From NCBI GenBank assembly GCA_027306585.1, contig DAHUZJ010000104.1, positions 57,499-121,498 of the forward strand: DNA of 64,000 bases, written 5' to 3'. Below are positions 1 to 8,157 of the stretch, one piece after another. Within the stretch, counting starts at the first letter, position 1. Every line of letters starts with the position of its first letter. A program made the translations under genes and the position numbers. The notes beneath the pieces were generated by a model that was not told where the DNA came from, did no database searches, and worked only from the letters and a program-made list of their open reading frames with translations. Origin of the DNA: Acidimicrobiaceae bacterium (GTDB lineage: Bacteria; Actinomycetota; Acidimicrobiia; Acidimicrobiales; RAAP-2).

Positions 1-415
1 CGTCGAGATGCTCCCACAGCGTCCGGGCACGGGCGACCGACGAGTGGTAGTCCCCCACACGGGCGCCGATCTCGGCCAGCCCGGGGATCTGGCCAGGGTC
101 GGTGCGGATGCCGGTCCCCACGACCAGGGCGTCGTAGCGCATGCGCTCGCCACCCGCCGTCTCGACCCACTGCTGCTCCAAGTCCACGACGGTCGCCGTG
201 TCCACCACGAAGTGGACGTGCCGGGCGAGGAGGCGGCGCTCGTCGCGCACGAGCCGAGCCCGCGACCCCTGGAACGCCGCGTACAGGAGCCCGGGCTGGA
301 AGAGGTGCTGATCGGACTCGCTGAGGACGGTCACGTCGAATCGTCGGGGGTCCAGGCTGTTGGCAAGGATGGTGCCACCGCTCCCGCCGCCCAAGATGAG
401 GACGCGTTGCCGCAT
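1..415 (-). CDS. SQR-like FAD-dependent oxidoreductase, N-terminal part
   Basis: The first 138 residues of a flavoprotein run off the left edge. The protein opens with a Rossmann dinucleotide motif (LILGGGSGGTILANSL), and a QPGLLY stretch near residue 45 resembles sulfide:quinone oxidoreductase and type II NADH dehydrogenase-like enzymes. A likely role is oxidation of sulfide to a persulfide with transfer of electrons to quinone. The catalytic cysteines would lie outside the window, so the substrate is not proven. It is the last visible gene of a minus-strand run and begins one base after the stop of tusA. Together with TusA and DsrE neighbours this suggests a sulfide/persulfide handling unit. 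The ATG start at 415 is the first one that preserves the nucleotide-binding motif. Confidence 0.75.
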   Translation of the reverse strand, partial: MRQRVLILGGGSGGTILANSLDPRRFDVTVLSESDQHLFQPGLLYAAFQGSRARLVRDERRLLARHVHFVVDTATVVDLEQQWVETAGGERMRYDALVVGTGIRTDPGQIPGLAEIGARVGDYHSSVARARTLWEHLD

Positions 416-416
416 G

Positions 417-662
417 TCAGCGCCGCTGGATCTCGATGACGACGACGATCTTCCCGTCCGACTCCTCGAGCGAGAGAATCGGGTTGCCGGTGCGGTCCGA
501 CCAGGCGCGGGCGTCCGACGTCACGCCGGGATCGGTGGCCCACAGCTCGATGACGTCGCCCACCTTCGATCGCCGGTACGCCATCGACAGATCCGTGATC
601 GGGCCCGGACAGCTCGATCCCCGGGAGTCCACGAGGGTGTGCTGCACGGCTGGGGTGCTCAT
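417..662 (-). CDS. tusA: TusA-family sulfur carrier protein
   Basis: An 81-residue protein of the TusA/SirA/YeeD family. Cys18 lies in a CPGP motif (CPxP), the conserved site that carries a persulfide in TusA. Family members pass sulfur between cysteine desulfurases, DsrE-type proteins and acceptors such as tRNA thiolation or sulfur-oxidation enzymes. The ATG at 662 is preceded by a near-perfect Shine-Dalgarno (AAAGGAGG), which fixes the start. It lies between a DsrE-like gene and an SQR-like gene, so a role in relaying sulfide-derived persulfide is more likely here than 2-thiouridine synthesis. The specific acceptor cannot be read from the sequence. Confidence 0.85.
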   Translation of the reverse strand: MSTPAVQHTLVDSRGSSCPGPITDLSMAYRRSKVGDVIELWATDPGVTSDARAWSDRTGNPILSLEESDGKIVVVIEIQRR

Positions 663-772
663 GGCTGCCTCCTTTGCTCGACGGCACCGCTCCTCGGCCC
701 GAGCGCCGCCCGGCGGGCGGGCGCCCGGCGGGCGGGCGCCCGGGCGCCCGTACGCGCCGTCGCCGGACCAGA
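663..772 (-). repeat. GC-rich spacer with 15-bp direct repeat and inverted repeats
   Basis: The gap between dsrE and tusA holds two exact adjacent copies of a 15-bp unit (711-725 and 726-740), followed by overlapping self-complementary GGGCGCCC runs to about 750. In RNA this would fold into a strong hairpin. It could attenuate transcription or mark an RNA-processing point between dsrE and tusA. No T-tract follows. Confidence 0.5.
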
Positions 773-1225
773 TCAGATGAAGAACGTCTCGCCGCCGTCG
801 GCGACCTGGAGGAAGGTGGCCGCCCCCACTACGTCGTCGACCAGGTCGCTGAAGTCGCCGGGGGTCAGGCCCATGACCGCGCTCATCGTCGAGCAGGCAT
901 GGACCTTGGCCCCGAGCTCCTTCGCCTGGCGCAGCATGGTGTCCCACGACTCGACGTGGGCCGCGGCCATCCCCTGTGCGACCGCCGGCGCCAGGGCGGC
1001 GAACTCGGCCGGGAACGGTAGCTCGCCAGGCTCCTTGGTGAACGCCTGAAGGGCGAAGCCGGTCACGAACACGTGCACCTCCATCTCCATCGCCGCTCCG
1101 GCCTGGGCGAGAATCCCCAGGGGGATGAACTTGTCGGCCGTCCCGCTGAACATCACGATCGAGAGCTTGCCGGCCGCCTGGCGGATGGGGCCGCCCTCCA
1201 CCTCCGGCGCCGTTGTCACTGCCAT
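773..1225 (-). CDS. DsrE/DsrF-like family protein
   Basis: A 150-residue cytosolic protein with the DsrE/F-like alpha/beta fold: a first strand KLSIVMFSGTADK, a helix that includes PLGILAQAG, and a second core strand VHVFVTGFALQAF. A single cysteine, Cys111 (HACSTM), sits where family members carry a persulfide. Such proteins work with TusA and SQR or rhodaneses in sulfur trafficking. The start ATG at 1225 has an ideal AAGGAGG six bases upstream. The gene is in line with tusA and the SQR-like gene. The lone conserved cysteine and the context support a persulfide carrier. A non-sulfur role is possible because DsrE-like peroxiredoxin-annotated proteins are functionally diverse. Confidence 0.75.
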   Translation of the reverse strand: MAVTTAPEVEGGPIRQAAGKLSIVMFSGTADKFIPLGILAQAGAAMEMEVHVFVTGFALQAFTKEPGELPFPAEFAALAPAVAQGMAAAHVESWDTMLRQAKELGAKVHACSTMSAVMGLTPGDFSDLVDDVVGAATFLQVADGGETFFI

Positions 1226-1349
1226 GGCAACCTCCTTGCGCGTATGTCACGTCGGTGCAGTCCTAACGGACGCTGCCGTCAACCGCTCCTCTTCTCGTGC
1301 CAGCTTCACCGGCGCACGAAATGGCCGTCAGGGCCATCCGGCCCTTCTG

Positions 1350-1802
1350 TCACTCGTTCGAGCCAGGTACGAAGTCGGCCAGGGCGTTCGTCGTCTGGGT
1401 GGCATGGGGCCGCGGCACGAAGTTCCAGTGCGCGCCGTAGGCGAGCGAATGCCCGCCAAAGCGGTGGAGCAGGTCGCTCGCGGCGTCGACGGCCACCTCA
1501 TCGACCTTCAATGCCATCACGATGGCTCCCGCCCGCAATGCTCGAGCAAGCCCCTCGCAGTACTCGCAGTCACTCGTCATCAGACGTTGGGCGATACGCA
1601 CCATGCCGACGGCCACGCCATGCCGGCCCACACCGGGGTCGATCGCTGCGAGCCCCTCTTCCCCGGCGAAGATCCACGCGTCATCTGCATCGGTGTAACC
1701 AGCGGCGGCCGCTTCCTTCAACGCGGCCCGTCCCTCTGCGGCGTCGTCGAACACGACGAAGAGGCGGTGGCTCGGCGGGAGCACGAAATAGGTACCTGAC
1801 AT
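1350..1802 (-). CDS. Small stress-type protein (general stress 17M/YflT-like), uncertain
   Basis: A 150-residue protein. Its N-terminus (LFVVFDDAAEGRAALKEAAA) and later segments (a GEEG turn near residue 47, LRAGAIVMALKV near 90, a closing HSLAYGAHWNFV) resemble small actinobacterial and Bacillus proteins annotated as general stress protein 17M-like. In those the paired beta-alpha-beta units tell of a ferredoxin-like fold. A CEYC pair at about 79-82 could be redox active or metal binding. The start at 1802 has GGGGAGG upstream. It is the first gene of the run leading into dsrE, tusA and the SQR-like gene, so it may act in the same sulfur or oxidative stress response. The family assignment is by pattern only. 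Confidence 0.5.
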   Translation of the reverse strand: MSGTYFVLPPSHRLFVVFDDAAEGRAALKEAAAAGYTDADDAWIFAGEEGLAAIDPGVGRHGVAVGMVRIAQRLMTSDCEYCEGLARALRAGAIVMALKVDEVAVDAASDLLHRFGGHSLAYGAHWNFVPRPHATQTTNALADFVPGSNE

Positions 1803-2180
1803 GAGGGACCTCCCCACACTGCATCGTCCGCGCCCATCTCGATGCTGCCACCGCACCGGGCGTGCTTGTAGGGACGAACGTCCACTGACTGATGGCGGGA
1901 CGGCCCGATGACGGAGCCCGGGGAGCTGAGGGCTTCTCGCTCGACGCCGAGCCGGATCGACACTTCGTGGTGCGCTCCCAGCGGCCCACGCCGGCCGAGG
2001 AAGCGTCGCTCTCCCCGGCCGAGGCTCGCCGATCCGGGCCCGCGCCGCGTCCGCCCGAGAGGGGCGGCCACGTCGAGTCCCTGCGCGGCGCCCGGTGACG
2101 CCATGATGGTGCCTGCCCGGCATGCCCGGACACCCGCCGGGGAGCCCGATCGGGAGCGAGCGAGGACGAGGAGCCGACCG
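1803..2180. other. 378-bp intergenic region, no convincing gene
   Basis: This divergent gap separates the sulfur-relay run (minus) from the F420 oxidoreductase (plus). Both strands contain open frames because of the high GC content, but none gives a recognisable protein or has a good ribosome binding site. The promoters of both flanking genes are expected here. I cannot point to a clear -10 or -35 box. Confidence 0.5.
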
Positions 2181-3098
2181 ATGGTCCAAGACGGAGATGG
2201 CCTGCCGCGGTGGCGGCAGCTGCTGGGTCGCATAGGGGTTTGGGTGTCCGGCCCCGCCATCGACGAGGACCCGGGTGGGCTCGCCCAACTGGTCGAGCGC
2301 CTGGGCTACACCGGCCTGTGGATCGGCGGCGGCAACAGCAACGGGGCCGCCTTCCCCCGCCTGGAGGCGCTGCTCGCCGCCACCGACCGATTGGTCGTGG
2401 CGACGGGGATCGCCAACATCTGGGCATGGGAGCCCGCCGAGATGGCCCAACAGGCGGGGCGGCTGGCGGCGGCGTTCCCCGACCGCTTCCTGCTCGGCCT
2501 GGGCGTGAGCCACGCTCCACTCGTCCAGCAGTTGGGGCGCCGGTACGAGCAGCCCTACAACGCCATGGTCGGCTACCTCGACGCGCTGGACGCCGCCGGC
2601 GGGGTACGCCCGCCGCGGGTCCTCGCCGCCCTGGGTGCCCGCATGCTCCGACTGTCGGCCGACCGGGGCGCCGGGGCGCACCCCTACCTGACGACCCCCG
2701 AGCACACGGCGAGCGCCCGGTCCGTGCTCGGGCCAGGCCCGCTCCTCGCCCCCGAGCAAGCGGTCGTGCTCGACGACGACGCCGACGTCGCTCGGCAGCG
2801 GGCTCGGGACTACCTCGCGCGGTACCTGCACCTCCCGAACTACACCGCGAACCTCCGGCGGCTCGGGTGGGGCGCCAGCGATCTCGAGGGCGGTGGCAGC
2901 GACGCCTTCGTCGACGCCCTGGTCCCACACGGGGGGATCGACGACGTCACCCGCATCGTCCAGGCCCACCTCCAGGCCGGTGCCGACCACGTGTGCATCC
3001 AGCCCCTCGCCGACGACGGTGTCGACCGGCGCGCGCTCGAGCAGCTCGCACCGGCGCTGACCGCGGAAGCGGCCGGTGGTCCCGGCACCCACCGGTAG
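2181..3098 (+). CDS. LLM-class F420-dependent oxidoreductase
   Basis: A 305-residue luciferase-like monooxygenase-fold enzyme. The order of motifs fits the short actinobacterial F420 subgroup (TIGR03620-like): GRIGVWVSGPA at the start, LGYTGLWIGGG, the region LVVATGIANIW, then RFLLGLGVSHAPLVQ and a late GADHVCIQPL. Such enzymes use reduced F420 to act on small-molecule substrates, which cannot be named here. ATG 2181 is chosen because the core fold begins shortly after it and GAGGAG lies just upstream. An in-frame ATG at 2103 would add a low-complexity, Arg-rich leader. It is followed 12 bases later by the S4-domain gene, suggesting co-transcription. Confidence 0.85.
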   Translation: MVQDGDGLPRWRQLLGRIGVWVSGPAIDEDPGGLAQLVERLGYTGLWIGGGNSNGAAFPRLEALLAATDRLVVATGIANIWAWEPAEMAQQAGRLAAAFPDRFLLGLGVSHAPLVQQLGRRYEQPYNAMVGYLDALDAAGGVRPPRVLAALGARMLRLSADRGAGAHPYLTTPEHTASARSVLGPGPLLAPEQAVVLDDDADVARQRARDYLARYLHLPNYTANLRRLGWGASDLEGGGSDAFVDALVPHGGIDDVTRIVQAHLQAGADHVCIQPLADDGVDRRALEQLAPALTAEAAGGPGTHR

Positions 3099-3110
3099 CC
3101 GGCCTGCACC

Positions 3111-3464
3111 GTGGACTCCGTGCGCGTCGACGTCTGGCTGTGGGCCGTCCGCCAGTTCCCGTCGCGCTCGGCCGCAACCGAAGCCTGCCGGGGCGGCCAC
3201 GTTCGCGTGAACGGTGCCCCGGCGAAGCCGGCGGCGCGCCTGCGGCCCGGCGACCGCGTGGAGGCCCGGGTCCACGGGAACGACCGGGTGCTCGAGGTGG
3301 TGAAGATCCTCGACAAGCGGGTGGGCGCCCCCGCTGCGGCCGAGTGCTTGGTCGACCGCAGCCCGCCGCCACGCGCCAGGGACGAGCGCGCCTTCGACCG
3401 GGACCGGGGCACCGGTCGGCCCACCAAGCGAGACCGACGCCAGCTCGACCGGCTTCGGCGGTAG
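3111..3464 (+). CDS. S4-domain RNA-binding protein (Hsp15/RqcP type)
   Basis: A 117-residue protein with an S4 domain covering about residues 3-65: VRVDVWLWAVRQFPSRSAATEACRGG is the classic two-helix start, followed by VNGAPAKPAARLRPGD. A basic, Arg-rich tail fills the rest. Family members (HslR/Hsp15, RqcP) bind the 50S subunit with a stalled nascent chain and help ribosome rescue. The GTG at 3111 lies 12 bases after the oxidoreductase stop. Length and tail composition fit the Hsp15 group. (The listed helix stretch is abbreviated by its key start VRVDVWLWA and end EACRGG.). Confidence 0.85.
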   Translation: MDSVRVDVWLWAVRQFPSRSAATEACRGGHVRVNGAPAKPAARLRPGDRVEARVHGNDRVLEVVKILDKRVGAPAAAECLVDRSPPPRARDERAFDRDRGTGRPTKRDRRQLDRLRR

Positions 3465-3498
3465 CGGTGCGGTGCGGTGCGGTGCGGTGCGGTGCGGT
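3464..3498 (+). repeat. Seven-copy GCGGT pentanucleotide tandem repeat
   Basis: Seven perfect head-to-tail copies of GCGGT begin at the stop codon of the S4 gene and end 12 bases before the SIMPL gene stop. Both genes converge on it. It is a simple-sequence repeat capable of slippage. As transcribed from either side it has no hairpin of its own. Confidence 0.9.
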
Positions 3499-3510
3499 GG
3501 CTCGCCGCCG

Positions 3511-4182
3511 CTAGGCCAAGGCGTAGGTCACGACGACGAACGACGTGATCGTGAGGGGCGCCGGCTCGATCGGGACCGGGGGAACCGGTCCACCACGGTG
3601 GGCAGGCAGCGCCATCCGGACCGGCCCCACCGGGCCGGCTGTGCCCTCCTCGATTGACCGCACGGCACCGAGCGCGACGCCAGCCGCCGCCGCCAGGTCG
3701 GTGGCACGCTGCAGCGCGTCGGCCACGGCAGCCCGCCGGGCCGACCGGCGCGCCATCTCGGGGTCGCTGGCCGTGAGGACGAGCCCGTCGATCTGCAGGG
3801 CGTCGCCCCCGATCCGGGCCAGCACGGCCAACAGTTCGCCGGCCCCTCCGAGCCCCTCGACCACCACGTGGAACTGGTACCTGGCCGCGTAACCGACGAG
3901 GCGCTGCTCGGGCGGCTGGACGCGCGGACGCAGCATCACGTCAGTGGTGCGCAGCCGCACCGCACTCGGACCCTCCCGAACCGCGTCCGCCACGCGCTCG
4001 GCGCGGCGGGCGACCTCGCCGAGTGCGTCGGCGGCCACCGCTGCGTCGACCACCAGGGCGCCGTGGACGACGCAGCGGTCTGGCGCCATCTCGGCCTCGC
4101 CGACCCCGCGCACCCGCAGTTCCCCGGGCGCCGGTCCGGCCGCTGCCCCGGGGTGGCCGGCCATCGCTCCGCTTCCGAGCAT
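3511..4182 (-). CDS. SIMPL (DUF541) domain protein
   Basis: A 223-residue SIMPL-family protein. Typical features are the opening LRVRGVGEAEMAPDRCVVHGAL, a helix with REGPSAVRLRTTDVMLRPR, the YAARYQFHV strand, and the AVADALQRATDLAAAAGVALG helix preceding a final beta strand. Bacterial relatives are often periplasmic or surface proteins, but no signal peptide is seen here, so a cytosolic location is likely. The biochemical role of the family is poorly known. The start ATG 4182 is used; an internal ATG at 4164 would remove only six residues. (Motifs are quoted in parts.). Confidence 0.8.
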   Translation of the reverse strand: MLGSGAMAGHPGAAAGPAPGELRVRGVGEAEMAPDRCVVHGALVVDAAVAADALGEVARRAERVADAVREGPSAVRLRTTDVMLRPRVQPPEQRLVGYAARYQFHVVVEGLGGAGELLAVLARIGGDALQIDGLVLTASDPEMARRSARRAAVADALQRATDLAAAAGVALGAVRSIEEGTAGPVGPVRMALPAHRGGPVPPVPIEPAPLTITSFVVVTYALA

Positions 4183-4219
4183 CGCCCGCGATCCTAGAGA
4201 GCACGGGCCGTGGCGTCCC

Positions 4220-4282
4220 GGCTGGGCCCACGACCGGACCGGCTGGGCCCACGACCGGACCGGCTCGGCCCGCGACCCGGCC
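4220..4282 (+). repeat. Three-copy 21-bp tandem repeat
   Basis: Two identical 21-bp units (4220-4240 and 4241-4261; each begins GGCTGGGCCCACGACC) and a third degenerate copy (4262-4282). They lie in the divergent gap between the SIMPL gene and the zinc-ribbon gene, where promoters are expected. They could be binding sites or a neutral slippage product. Confidence 0.8.
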
Positions 4283-4415
4283 GGTCGGCCGGTGAGCGGG
4301 CAGCCCCGACCACCCCTCCAGACCCATCCTTGTCACTCCCATTGCAGGGCGATAGGGTCAGCGCGTCCTTGCCGGCGGACGGGGCACCGCCACGGTGCCC
4401 GCGAGGGGGCGGTCG

Positions 4416-4892
4416 ATGCAGTTGGCGGGACGGCACGGCGTCGCCGTGCCCGAGACCGAGCTGGGGGAGAGCGCGCCCCCGGAGGCGCCGGTCGACTGTC
4501 TCGCGCTCCCGGCCGGCTCGCTCGGCGTCGGAGGGCCGTCACCACGAGCCGCCGACCGGGCGAAGACGGGTGACGGCCCGGTGGCCGGCGTCTTCCCGGC
4601 CGACGCCCAGGCGACGGTCCGGGACCGCCTCGTGGAGGCCTGCGCCACCTGCCGCAGCTCGACGCTCCAGCACCTGTGCGACGTCGTGACGAGCACGTGG
4701 GCGCCGCCGGCGACCCGGTTCCCGTGGCGCCAGCGGTTCGAGAAGACGGCCCGACGAGGCCTGTGGCGGGTGTGCACGCAATGCGGCTGTGCCTTCCCGC
4801 TCGACGCCGCTGCTCGGGATCTGGCAGCTCGCCGGGGCGGCGAGCACCTCGACCCCACCCGCCCGGGTGGCCGGACGGGGGGCGGCCGGTAG
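4416..4892 (+). CDS. Zinc-ribbon-like hypothetical protein
   Basis: A 158-residue protein of unknown function. The first 60 residues are low in order. The C-terminal half has two CxxC knuckles (CATC near residue 77 and CTQC near residue 120) separated by about 40 residues, an arrangement expected of a zinc-ribbon or split zinc-binding domain. A further cysteine in HLCDVV lies between. ATG 4416 is preferred over GTG 4395 because the purine-rich GAGGGGGCGG lies in front of it. It converges on pheA with a 57-bp gap. No homolog is recalled; the open frame, codon-position GC pattern and paired Cys motifs are the support. Confidence 0.6.
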   Translation: MQLAGRHGVAVPETELGESAPPEAPVDCLALPAGSLGVGGPSPRAADRAKTGDGPVAGVFPADAQATVRDRLVEACATCRSSTLQHLCDVVTSTWAPPATRFPWRQRFEKTARRGLWRVCTQCGCAFPLDAAARDLAARRGGEHLDPTRPGGRTGGGR

Positions 4893-4949
4893 CGGCGTCG
4901 TGGTGGCGGCGACGAACGGCTCCTTCCCGCTGGCCCGGTCCCTCTCCGT

Positions 4950-5882
4950 TCAGTCGATCTGGGACCGCAGCCCTGCCAGCCACTCGTCGGCCCGGCGCCA
5001 GGCGTCGTCCGCCTCCTGGCGGAGCGTGGCGGCGTGCGCTCCGGCCGCCGGGTAGGACCCGAGGAACTTGACCCGGGTCAGCCGTGCATAGAGGTCGCGG
5101 AGGCAGGCCGCGACCACCTCGTCGGCCACGTGACCGCTCAAGTCGATGGCGAAGCAGTACTCGCCGAGGCCTTGCTTGGTGGGGCGGGACTCGAGGCGCG
5201 TGAGGTTGATGTTGCGAGCGGCGAACTCCCCCAGGATCCCGTGGAGGCTGCCGGGCCGGTCGGCATCCTGGAAGCAGACGATGCTCGTGCGATCGTGGCC
5301 GGTCGGCGCCGGCACCCCGTGCCGGGCAACGGCCAGGAACCGGGTCTGGTTGCCGGGGAAGTCCTCGATGTCCTCCGCGAGGATGTCGAGGCCGTAGAGG
5401 TCGGCGGCCAGGCGCGGGGCGATCGCGGCCGTGCCGGGCTCGGGCTGCTCGCCGAGGGTCCGGGCCGCGTCGGCGGTGGACGTGGCGGCGACGGCGTGGG
5501 CTCCGGGCAACCGTTCGGAGAGGAACCGCCGGCACTGACCGAGGGCCACCGGGTACGACACGACCCGGCGGACATCGTCGAGGTGCGTTCCCGGCGGTGC
5601 CATGAGGTGGAGACGCACGTCGAGGACGACCTCGCGCTGGACCAGCAGGTCCACGTCGAAGATCAGGGCGTCCAGCGTGTCGCGCACCACGCCGTCGATG
5701 GCGTTCTCGATCGGGACGAACCCGAGGCCGACGTCTCCCCGGCCGACGGCGTCCAGGACCTCGCCGATGGTCGCCCGAGGCTCCAGGACGGCGGCGGCAT
5801 AGTCCGGCTGGGTGAGCAGGGCCTCCTCGGTGAACGTGCCGAGTGGGCCGAGGAAGGCGACGGAGGTCGCAGCAGGAGTCAC
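4950..5882 (-). CDS. pheA: Prephenate dehydratase
   Basis: A 310-residue monofunctional prephenate dehydratase, which makes phenylpyruvate from prephenate in phenylalanine synthesis. The catalytic domain (about 8-190) starts with VAFLGPLGTFTEEA and includes the signature NQTRF near residue 178. An ACT regulatory domain follows at about 200-275, with GSLHGILGEF and the LESRP motif that bind phenylalanine, so feedback inhibition is expected. A short C-terminal helix rich in Ala, Asp and Trp extends past the usual end. It starts with GTG at 5882 and is divergent from larB with only 23 bases between. Confidence 0.95.
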   Translation of the reverse strand: MTPAATSVAFLGPLGTFTEEALLTQPDYAAAVLEPRATIGEVLDAVGRGDVGLGFVPIENAIDGVVRDTLDALIFDVDLLVQREVVLDVRLHLMAPPGTHLDDVRRVVSYPVALGQCRRFLSERLPGAHAVAATSTADAARTLGEQPEPGTAAIAPRLAADLYGLDILAEDIEDFPGNQTRFLAVARHGVPAPTGHDRTSIVCFQDADRPGSLHGILGEFAARNINLTRLESRPTKQGLGEYCFAIDLSGHVADEVVAACLRDLYARLTRVKFLGSYPAAGAHAATLRQEADDAWRRADEWLAGLRSQID

Positions 5883-5905
5883 GCCCGGGCAGGATAGTGA
5901 CCCAC

Positions 5906-6663
5906 ATGGACGAGTCCACGCTGCGCCACCTCCTCGCCGACGTCGCCGATGGAACCTGCACGCCGGACGACGCGGTGCGCCGGCTCCGGCGGCTGCCCTT
6001 CGCCGACCTCGGGTTCGCCCGGGTCGACCATCACCGGGCCCTCCGCCAGGGCATGGGCGAGGCCGTCTACGGGCCGGGGAAGACGCCGGAGCACTGCGCC
6101 GCCATCGTCGTCGAGCTGCTGACAGAGGGGACGGGTCCGGTCCTGCTCACCCGAGCCACCACCGCCCAGGTGGCAGCGGCGTGCGACGCGGCGCGCACGA
6201 CCGGCCACGGGGAGGGCGCGGTCACCGCCATCGGTCCGCACGCCACCGTCGCGTGGCGCCCGGCCCCGGCCCGACCGGGGCACGTGCTGGTGCTGACCGC
6301 GGGGACCGCCGACCTCCCCGTCGCCGACGAGTGCCGGGCAACCTTGGAGGCGCTGGGCTTCCGCCCCGCCCTCTTGGCCGACTGCGGGGTCGCAGGCGTC
6401 CACCGCTTGCTCGCCTCAGCCGCCGACCTGGCCGACGCCGACGCCGTCGTGGTGGTGGCCGGGATGGAGGGGGCGCTGGCCAGCGTGGTGGGTGGCGTCA
6501 CGCCAGCCCCCGTGGTCGCCGTCCCCACCAGCGTCGGCTACGGCGCTGCGCTGGAGGGCGTGACGGCCTTGCTCGCCATGCTGTCGTCCTGCGCCTCGGG
6601 CGTGACCGTCGTGGGCATCGACAACGGGTTCGGCGCCGCGTGCGCCGTGGCCCGGCTGCTGCC

Positions 6664-6667
<4 letters not shown>
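5906..6667 (+). CDS. larB: Nickel-pincer cofactor biosynthesis protein LarB
   Basis: A 253-residue LarB, the carboxylase/hydrolase that turns nicotinic acid adenine dinucleotide into the biscarboxylated mononucleotide, first step of the nickel-pincer nucleotide (NPN) cofactor. The C-terminal half is PurE-like: HVLVLTAGTADLPVADE near 130, LLADCGVAGVHRLL and VVVVAGMEGALASVV, and the closing PTSVGYGAALEG loop. The N-terminal region begins with a DESTLRHLLADVADG helix typical of LarB. ATG 5906 fits the family start. The stop overlaps the GTG of larC (GTGA), indicating translational coupling. Confidence 0.93.
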
Positions 6668-8058
<1,391 letters not shown>

Positions 8059-8157
8059 GGGCCGAGGGCCTGCGGGTGGCCCGGACCGTCCGCCTCCCCA
8101 CCCCTCCTGGTCCTCTCCGGCCTCGCCCTGCTCGGCGACCCCGTCCTCGCCGCGGAC

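Noticed and set aside
1718-2260. Minus-strand open frame in the 1.8-2.2 kb gap
   Set aside because: No ribosome site or recognisable domain, and it overlaps the 5' ends of both neighbours.
5812-6663. Upstream extension of the larC frame by about 280 codons
   Set aside because: It overlaps larB fully and reads as Arg-rich shadow. The GTG at 6664 overlaps the larB stop and starts just before the LarC motif.
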